Source: JAFKKS01 sp039808325 (GTDB lineage: Bacteria; Pseudomonadota; Alphaproteobacteria; Rhizobiales; Xanthobacteraceae). From it: DNA of 20,068 nt. Below the pieces are notes generated by a model. It searched no databases. It saw nothing but the letters and a program-made list of their open reading frames with translations, and was not told the origin of the DNA. Shown here piece by piece: positions 15,207 to 20,068 of the stretch; within the stretch, counting starts at the first letter, position 1, and every line of letters begins with the position of its first letter. Position numbers and translations under genes: made by a program. Where the stretch lies: positions 1 through 20,068 of the forward strand of contig JBDHSU010000080.1 in the NCBI GenBank assembly GCA_039808325.1, written 5' to 3'.

Positions 15207-15701
15207 ATGACGCAGCCACCGACCGTGACGTTTTCGAGTTCCATAGAGCCGCTGGCCGATGCGTCGCCGGTACGCGCTGATCTGAACGGCTGCCCTTGGC
15301 ACGACGTGAAATCGATGCTGCGTCAGGTTGGTTTGCGGCCCACGCGGCAACGCATGGCGCTCGGCTGGATCCTGTTCGCCAAGGGCGACCGCCATCTCAC
15401 GGCCGAGGCTCTGTACGAGGAGGCGACCCGCGCCAAGGTTCCCGTGTCGCTGGCGACCGTCTACAACACCCTGCATCAGTTCACCGAGGTCGGTCTGCTG
15501 CGCCAGGTCGCGGTCGATGGCTCCAAGACCTATTTCGACACCAATGCGTCGGACCATCACCACTTCTTCGTCGAGAACGAGGATGCACTGGTGGACATTC
15601 CGGGCGCCGAGGTTGTGGTCGACAGGGCGCCGACGCCCCCGGACGGCTATGAGATCGCGCGTATCGACGTTGTCGTCAGGCTGCGCCGCAAGGATACGTA
15701 G
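15207..15701 (+). CDS. irr: Iron response regulator Irr (Fur family) with heme regulatory motif
   Basis: Irr is a Fur-family transcription factor that represses heme synthesis and controls iron genes when iron is scarce; in Bradyrhizobium heme binding triggers its degradation. The 164-residue product has the heme regulatory motif GCPWHD (28-33), the DNA-binding region LRPTRQRMALGWILF and VSLATVYNTLHQFTEVGLL (80-98), and the triple His (117-119) of the second heme/metal site. I chose the ATG at 15207 because it places Cys29 and His117-119 at the same numbers as in B. japonicum Irr. ATGs at 15156 and 15189 would add 17 or 6 residues. The ribosome binding site is weak. It is transcribed away from fabA, and an intrinsic terminator follows, so it is monocistronic. 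Confidence 0.95.
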   Translation: MTQPPTVTFSSSIEPLADASPVRADLNGCPWHDVKSMLRQVGLRPTRQRMALGWILFAKGDRHLTAEALYEEATRAKVPVSLATVYNTLHQFTEVGLLRQVAVDGSKTYFDTNASDHHHFFVENEDALVDIPGAEVVVDRAPTPPDGYEIARIDVVVRLRRKDT

Positions 15702-15749
15702 CTCTCCGACGCGGCGTGCGTGTCTTTCGTTCGATATCATCCAAACGAC

Positions 15750-15780
15750 GGCCGGGATGTTCCCGGCCCTTTTTATTTTC
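15750..15780 (+). terminator. Intrinsic terminator of irr
   Basis: GGCCGGGA (15750-15757) pairs perfectly with TCCCGGCC (15761-15768) around TGT. A C and then TTTTTATTTT follow (15770-15779). This separates irr from the transporter genes. Confidence 0.88.
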
Positions 15781-15865
15781 TCCCGCCGCCTGCTTGCTTC
15801 CGGCGCGTTTCCGATGCCACCCTGCTTTCACGATTTGGGGCGCTTGAACACTGGAGGAGCATACG

Positions 15866-17206
15866 ATGGCGACAGTGGGTTTGGGGCGGCGGACAGTGCT
15901 TGCTGCGGCATTCGCAGCGTTCGGATTCGCCACGGCTTCGGCACAAGGGCTCGAGGACAAGGTCGTCATCGTCACGTCCTACTCGAAGGACGTGACAGGG
16001 CCGCTCGCCGCCGCCTTCGAGAAGGCGCATCCCGGCACCAAGGCCGAAATCCAAAACCGCAACACCGCCGCCGCGGTGAGTTTCATCAGCGAGACGCGCT
16101 CGAGCCCGCCCGACATCATGTGGGCGTCGGCGCCGGACGCGTTCGAGGTGCTCAAGAAGGATTCGCTGCTGCAGAAATACAAGCCGAAGGCGCAAGGCAT
16201 CGCCGAGAAGGTGGGCTCTTATCCGGTCAACGATCCGGACGGCTATTACATCGGCTTTGCCGCGTCCGGCTACGGCATCATGTACAACACGCGCTACCTG
16301 AAGGCGAACGATCTGCCGGCGCCGAAGGAGTGGGACGACCTGAAGAAGCCGATTTATTTCGGCCATGTCGGCATCTCCGCGCCATCGCGTTCCGGCACGA
16401 CGCATCTCACCGTCGAGACGCTGCTGCAGGGCGAGGGATGGGACCAGGGCTGGGCGAGCCTGCTCGAAATGGCGGGCAACTTCGCGCAGGTGTCGGACCG
16501 CTCGTTCGGCGTGCCGGACGCGGTGAACAGCGGCCAGTACGGTCTCGGCATCGTCATCGACTTCTTCGGCCTTTCGGCGAAGGCGTCGGGGTTCCCGGTC
16601 GAGTTCGTCTACCCGGCGGTGACGACGCTGGTGCCGGCGAATATCGGCATCATCAAGGGCGCGAAGCATCAGAAGGCGGCGGAAGCATTCGTCGAGTTTC
16701 TCCTGTCGGAGCAAGGGCAGCAGATTCTGCTCGAGCCGAAAATCCAGCGCCTGCCGGTGCGCGAGGCGACCTACGCCAAGGCGCCGGCCGGCTTTCCCAA
16801 CCCGTTCAAGGACAAGAACCTCGGCGCGCGGCTGAAGTTCGACGCCGGGGTCTCGGAGGTGCGTTACGAGCTTCTCAACTCGCTGTTCGATCGCATCATC
16901 ACGTTCCGGCTCAAAGAACTCAACGCGGCCTGGAAAGCGATCCATGACGCCGAGGCGAAGCTCGGCGCCAACGCGAACCCGCAAGCCAAGGCGCTGATTG
17001 CCGAAGCACGCAAGCTGGCGAGCACGATTCCCGTCAGCGAGAAGGAAGCGAGCGACCCCGCCATCGCGGGCTCGTTCCACAAGGTGAAGAAGGGCGAGAA
17101 GCCGGCCGGCCGCCAAGCCGAGTTCGAGAGCAAGTGGGACGATTTCGCCGTCAAGAACTATGCCGATGCGAAGGCCGCGGCGGAGAAAGCGCTGACGGCG
17201 AAGTAA
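15866..17206 (+). CDS. ABC transporter periplasmic substrate-binding protein, ferric-iron (AfuA/FbpA-like) family
   Basis: This is the periplasmic binding protein of an ABC importer. The 446-residue product has an N-terminal signal peptide: GRRT, then a hydrophobic stretch, then ATASA with likely cleavage after residue 26. The RR pair could suit the Tat route. The mature part resembles family 1/AfuA-like proteins: VVIVTSYSKDVTGPLAAAFEKAHPG, PPDIMWASAPDAFEVL, GYGIMYNTRYL, KKPIYFGHVGISAPSRSGTTHL and PANIGIIKGAKHQKAAEAFVEFLLS. It is about 100 residues longer than FbpA, owing to a Lys/Ala/Glu-rich helical C-terminal region (about 340-446). The paired Tyr iron ligands of FbpA are not evident, so iron, phosphonate or a sugar phosphate remain possible. 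The ribosome binding site GGAGGAG (15853-15859) is strong. The partner permease lies beyond an inserted toxin-antitoxin pair. Confidence 0.85.
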   Translation: MATVGLGRRTVLAAAFAAFGFATASAQGLEDKVVIVTSYSKDVTGPLAAAFEKAHPGTKAEIQNRNTAAAVSFISETRSSPPDIMWASAPDAFEVLKKDSLLQKYKPKAQGIAEKVGSYPVNDPDGYYIGFAASGYGIMYNTRYLKANDLPAPKEWDDLKKPIYFGHVGISAPSRSGTTHLTVETLLQGEGWDQGWASLLEMAGNFAQVSDRSFGVPDAVNSGQYGLGIVIDFFGLSAKASGFPVEFVYPAVTTLVPANIGIIKGAKHQKAAEAFVEFLLSEQGQQILLEPKIQRLPVREATYAKAPAGFPNPFKDKNLGARLKFDAGVSEVRYELLNSLFDRIITFRLKELNAAWKAIHDAEAKLGANANPQAKALIAEARKLASTIPVSEKEASDPAIAGSFHKVKKGEKPAGRQAEFESKWDDFAVKNYADAKAAAEKALTAK

Positions 17207-17225
17207 GTCCGGAAATTATGCCGTC

Positions 17226-17254
17226 TTGCCTTGGTGGCTACCGGTGGCTACATT
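17226..17254 (+). promoter_or_regulatory. Promoter with internal direct repeat before the toxin-antitoxin pair
   Basis: TTGCCT (17226-17231) and TACATT (17249-17254) are exactly 17 bases apart. The spacer carries a tandem repeat GGTGGCTAC (17233-17241 and 17243-17251, 10-base period). Its middle, GCTACCGGTGGC, is a near palindrome. Start-point rules place transcription near 17261, the A of the antitoxin ATG, so the message may be leaderless. Antitoxins usually repress their own promoter through such repeats. Confidence 0.55.
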
Positions 17255-17260
17255 TGTGCC

Positions 17261-17524
17261 ATGACGACGGTATCGATCAAGGACGCGAAAAACCGGCTCA
17301 CAGAACTTGCCCGTCTCGTCGAGAATGGCGAGACGGTGACCGTTACGCGCAACGGCAAGCCGATAATCGACCTCGTGCCGCATAAGCGTAAGGGTGGGCT
17401 GAACTGGAAAGCTGTCGACGACTTCAAACGCAAGCATGGGGTGGACAAAATCTTCCCCTATGTGGCTCCCGACTTTGACGACCCGCTGCCGGAAGACTTT
17501 CTGCTGCGGCCGCTCCCTAAGTAA
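17261..17524 (+). CDS. Type II toxin-antitoxin antitoxin, Phd/YefM family
   Basis: The 87-residue product has the Phd/YefM N-terminal DNA-binding fold: TTVSIKDAKNRLTELARLVENGETVTVTRNGKPIIDLVP in pattern, with SIKDAKNRL and RNGKPIIDLVP as hallmarks. A less conserved C-terminal tail, rich in Asp and Pro (FPYVAPDFDDPLPEDF), would wrap the toxin. I chose the ATG at 17261 over the in-frame TTG at 17231, because the latter lies inside the promoter. There is no Shine-Dalgarno sequence, in line with a leaderless start. The stop is directly followed by the toxin ATG with no gap. It probably neutralises the toxin and represses the module. It sits between the binding-protein and permease genes of an ABC importer. 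Confidence 0.9.
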   Translation: MTTVSIKDAKNRLTELARLVENGETVTVTRNGKPIIDLVPHKRKGGLNWKAVDDFKRKHGVDKIFPYVAPDFDDPLPEDFLLRPLPK

Positions 17525-17914
17525 ATGTCGCTGCTTCTCGATACGAACGTTCTGATCGCGATAACCGAGAAGCAGACCGACCGGCTGGGTTGGCCCATTC
17601 GACATGCAATCGAAGACGAAGGCGCGCTTCTTTGGGCGAGCGTGGCGAGCCTATGGGAGATCGCCGTCAAAGCCGGAATAGGGAAGCTCCCCATCAGCAC
17701 GCCGCCATCGGACCTCCCCACGCTATTGACAGACATCGGACTGAATCTTCTGTCGATTCATCCGGCCCATGTCTTGCACGACCTCGATCCGCTGCCGCCG
17801 ACGCGTGATCCTTTTGACCGTCTGCTGCTCGCGCAATGTGCTCTCGAGAGACTGCGGCTCGTGACTCTGGACCGTGCGCTTGTGGATCATCCGCTGGCCT
17901 GGCGGCCGGCATGA
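17525..17914 (+). CDS. Type II toxin, PIN-domain ribonuclease (VapC-like)
   Basis: The 129-residue product is a PIN-domain endoribonuclease of the VapC-like group that is commonly paired with Phd-type antitoxins. The acidic metal-binding set is complete: Asp6 in LLLDTNVLI, Glu45 in SLWEIAVK, Asp95 and Asp98 in RDPFDRLLLAQ, and Asp116 in TLDRAL. So it should be active. Targets of such toxins are tRNA or rRNA in studied cases; this target is unknown. The ATG abuts the antitoxin stop, so translation is coupled. Codon use looks a little different from its neighbours, with ATA and CTA codons visible, which fits a transferred module. It ends 36 bases before the transporter permease. Confidence 0.92.
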   Translation: MSLLLDTNVLIAITEKQTDRLGWPIRHAIEDEGALLWASVASLWEIAVKAGIGKLPISTPPSDLPTLLTDIGLNLLSIHPAHVLHDLDPLPPTRDPFDRLLLAQCALERLRLVTLDRALVDHPLAWRPA

Positions 17915-17917
17915 ATT

Positions 17918-17931
17918 GCGCCGCGCGGCGC
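17918..17931. repeat. 14-bp perfect palindrome between toxin and permease
   Basis: GCGCCGCGCGGCGC (17918-17931) reads the same on both strands. It lies in the 36-base gap before the permease ATG and could fold in the mRNA, but such G+C palindromes also arise by chance in this composition. Confidence 0.35.
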
Positions 17932-17950
17932 CGCCGTCCATGATGACGGC

Positions 17951-19687
17951 ATGACGACCGAAGCGGCCGCTCCGCTCTCCTCCTGGCAGAACCTTTTGGC
18001 GCGGCTCGGCGGCACGCCGGCGCAGATCGCGGCGCTCGGTCTCGTCGCCATGTTCCTCGTCGCCTTCCTGATCGTTCCGATCGTCCGCGTGATCTTCGTT
18101 GCCTTCACCGTCCAAGGCGGCGGTTTCACGCTCGTCAATTTCCAGGACTTCTTCGCGACGGGGTTGCTGCGCGAATCGTTCTGGAACTCGGTCTTCGTCG
18201 CCAGCATGGCGGTCGTCATCGCGAGCCTGATCGCGGTGCCTCTCGCGACCATTCTCGCCCGCTACAAGTTTCGCGGTGCGGCGCTGATCCATACGCTCGG
18301 TATCGTCCCGCTGGTGATGCCGCCCTTCGTCGGGGCGGTCGCGATGCAGCTCATCTACGGGCGCAACGGCGCTCTGAACCTTCTGCTCAACGATTGGTTC
18401 GGCTTCCGCATTCCCTTCATGGAAGGGCTCAACGGCGTCATCTTCGTCGAGGCGCTGCACTACTTTCCGTTTATCCTGCTCAATCTGTCCGCTTCGCTCG
18501 CGAATATCGATTCGGCGATGGAGGAGTCGGCGCAGAATCTCGGCGCGCATGGATTCATCCTCTTCTCGCGCATCGTCTTTCCGCTGGCGCTGCCCGGTTA
18601 CATCGCCGGCGCCGCTCTCGTCTTCGTCAAGGTGTTCGACGATCTGGCGACGCCGCTTCTGCTCAACGTCAACGCGATGCTGGCGCCGCAAGCCTATCTC
18701 AAGATCACCAGCGTCGGCCTCGCCGATCCGATGGGCTACGTCATTTCCGTGATCATGATCACCTGTTCGGTCGCGGCGATCTGGCTGTCGAGCCTGTTCT
18801 TGCGCGGGCGTGATTTCTCCACGCTGCAGCGTGGCGGCGGCAGCCTGTCGCGCCGGGACCTCGGACCGGGCGCGAGGATCGCGGCGAGCGCCTTCGTGCT
18901 CTTCGTCGTTCTGCTCGCGCTCTCGCCGCATATCGGCATTTTCCTGCTGTCGATCGCGACGGTGTGGTCCTATGCCGTGCTGCCCGACGGCTACACGCTC
19001 GCCCACTATGCGACGGTGTTGAACGAAGCGGGGCCGCTGATCGGCAACACGGTGCTGTATTGCGGTCTCGCCGGACTGATCGACGTCGTGCTCGGCGCGC
19101 TCGTCGCCTATCTCGTGCTGCGCACGAAGCTGCCGGGCCGCCATCTGGTCGAACAAGCCGCGATGGCGGCGGTCGCGGTGCCTGGGCTCGTCATTGGCAT
19201 CGGTCTCCTGCGCACCTACTACGATGTGCATCTGCCGTGGAACGGCGAATCCTTCGCCACGTTCTGGGGCATGCTGGTGATCGCCTATGCGGTGCGGCGG
19301 CTTCCTTATGCGCTGATCGCCGCGAAGGCGGCGCTGCACCAGTTGCACATCAGCCTCGAGGAGGCTGCGGAAACGCTCGGCGCCGGCAAGTTCAAGACGC
19401 TGCGGCGCATCGTCGTGCCGTTGATGGCGGGCGGCCTGTTCGCCGGCTTCATGACCAGCTTCGCGACGGCGGCGGTGGAACTCTCAGCGACCCTGCTGCT
19501 CGTCGCGCGCAGCGACGACGCCCCCATCGCCTACGGCATCTACGTCTACATGCAGTCGGCGGCCGGGCGCGGCCCCGGCGCCGCGCTCGGTGTCATCGCG
19601 GTCGTCACGGTCGCGATCGCGACCTTCATCTCCTATCGCTTCGCCGAACGCGAGCGCAGCCTGAAAACCCGCGAGGCGATGATCTGA
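17951..19687 (+). CDS. ABC transporter permease, duplicated (FbpB/AfuB/SfuB-like)
   Basis: This inner-membrane protein forms the channel of the importer. The 578-residue product is two fused permease halves, as in ferric-iron and related importers. Each half has about six hydrophobic segments and an EAA loop for ATPase contact. The first loop, EESAQNLGAHGFILFSRIVF, starts at residue 191. The second, EEAAETLGAGKFKTLRRIVV, starts at 470. The N terminus is cytosolic, with the first membrane segment at about 30-50. The ATG at 17951 has only a weak ribosome binding site. The stop TGA shares its A with the ATPase ATG, so the two are coupled. The binding protein is upstream beyond the toxin-antitoxin pair, so this gene may now rely on read-through or on the module's promoter. 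Confidence 0.9.
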   Translation: MTTEAAAPLSSWQNLLARLGGTPAQIAALGLVAMFLVAFLIVPIVRVIFVAFTVQGGGFTLVNFQDFFATGLLRESFWNSVFVASMAVVIASLIAVPLATILARYKFRGAALIHTLGIVPLVMPPFVGAVAMQLIYGRNGALNLLLNDWFGFRIPFMEGLNGVIFVEALHYFPFILLNLSASLANIDSAMEESAQNLGAHGFILFSRIVFPLALPGYIAGAALVFVKVFDDLATPLLLNVNAMLAPQAYLKITSVGLADPMGYVISVIMITCSVAAIWLSSLFLRGRDFSTLQRGGGSLSRRDLGPGARIAASAFVLFVVLLALSPHIGIFLLSIATVWSYAVLPDGYTLAHYATVLNEAGPLIGNTVLYCGLAGLIDVVLGALVAYLVLRTKLPGRHLVEQAAMAAVAVPGLVIGIGLLRTYYDVHLPWNGESFATFWGMLVIAYAVRRLPYALIAAKAALHQLHISLEEAAETLGAGKFKTLRRIVVPLMAGGLFAGFMTSFATAAVELSATLLLVARSDDAPIAYGIYVYMQSAAGRGPGAALGVIAVVTVAIATFISYRFAERERSLKTREAMI

Positions 19688-20068
19688 TGGCGGCCGGTGT
19701 TACGATCGATCACGTTACCTTCGGCTACGGCGCGACGCCGGTGCTGGACGACGTCGCGCTGGAGATCGCCGAGGGCGAGTTCTTCGCGTTTCTAGGGCCT
19801 TCCGGTTCGGGCAAGACGACATTGTTGCGCCTGGTCGCGGGCTTCGGCCGGCCGAACAAGGGGCGCATCCTCATCGGCGGGCGTGACGTCACGCGGCTGC
19901 CGCCGTGGGAGCGCAACCTCGGCATGGTGTTCCAGAGCTACGCGCTGTGGCCGCACATGACGGTCGCTAAGAACGTCGCGTTCGGGCTGGAGCGCCGCAA
20001 CGTATCGCGCGCGGAGCGGGGGCGGCGGGTCGAGGAAGCGCTGGCGCTGGTCGGGCTCTCGAACTACG
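19687..20068 (+). CDS. ABC transporter ATP-binding protein (FbpC/AfuC-like), 5' part only
   Basis: This is the ATPase subunit of the importer, cut by the window end after 127 residues. The Walker A motif GPSGSGKT is at 37-44 and the Q-loop is in VFQSYALWPHMTV with Gln83. The ABC signature, Walker B and any regulatory domain lie beyond the window. The FQSYALWPHMTV form is typical of iron, polyamine and phosphonate-type importers. The start overlaps the permease stop by one base (TGATG), the usual coupling in such operons. Confidence 0.92.
   Translation, partial: MAAGVTIDHVTFGYGATPVLDDVALEIAEGEFFAFLGPSGSGKTTLLRLVAGFGRPNKGRILIGGRDVTRLPPWERNLGMVFQSYALWPHMTVAKNVAFGLERRNVSRAERGRRVEEALALVGLSNY

Noticed and set aside
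15781..15865. Irr box or Fur box before the binding-protein gene
   Set aside because: No A+T-rich dyad resembling an ICE or Fur site is visible in this short gap.
17723..19348. 541-codon minus-strand open frame opposite the permease
   Set aside because: It is rich in Arg, Asp, Glu and His, as expected from the complement of hydrophobic membrane codons, and spans the toxin end and the permease.
1..20068. CRISPR array, insertion sequence, phage or integrase genes
   Set aside because: No regularly spaced repeats, transposase, integrase or terminal inverted repeats of an insertion sequence were seen.

Overview
This 20 kb, GC-rich window is chromosomal DNA of an alphaproteobacterium, most likely of the order Hyphomicrobiales (Rhizobiales) and closer to the Bradyrhizobium side of the order than to Rhizobium. 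The evidence is the gene order rimP-nusA-ylxR/ylxQ fusion-infB-rbfA-truB-rpsO-pnp, the fabA-fabB-fabI cluster divergent from irr, an Irr protein with a GCPWHD heme regulatory motif, and a palindromic repeat pair of a type common in that order. Almost all of the window is recognisable core genome.

Layout. 1-1158 is the C-terminal half of a catalase-peroxidase (katG). 1213-11696 is a long plus-strand run of translation and RNA-metabolism genes: rimP, nusA, a DUF448 RNA-binding protein, infB, rbfA, truB, rpsO and pnp, closed by a strong terminator. It is punctuated by structured leaders: an attenuator-like terminator before rimP, a 12-bp hairpin before infB, a REP-like pair before rbfA, a C-rich repeat before truB, a hairpin before rpsO and a 74-nt long stem before pnp. 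A small unrecognised membrane protein (11785-12249) follows. The minus-strand cluster fabA, fabB, fabI (14989 down to 12276) makes unsaturated fatty acids. The iron/heme regulator irr (15207-15701) is divergent from it and has a near-consensus promoter and its own terminator. From 15866 to the window end there is an ABC importer of the ferric-iron/AfuABC type: binding protein, fused double permease and the start of the ATPase. A Phd/VapC-type toxin-antitoxin pair sits between the binding-protein and permease genes.

How the genes work together. The first block makes ribosome maturation factors (RimP, RbfA), transcription elongation and termination factor NusA, initiation factor IF-2, a tRNA pseudouridine synthase, ribosomal protein S15 and the exonuclease PNPase, which is the classic bacterial nusA-infB-pnp superoperon. 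The fab genes isomerise and elongate unsaturated acyl-ACP and reduce enoyl-ACP. Irr beside an AfuABC-like importer suggests an iron-related neighbourhood, but no Irr box was recognised and the substrate is not proven.

I found no clearly new biological system. The points most worth a second look are the toxin-antitoxin module inside the transporter operon with a possibly leaderless promoter, the long pnp leader stem, the rimP-nusA leader attenuator, and the Phe substitution at an active-site Tyr of FabI.
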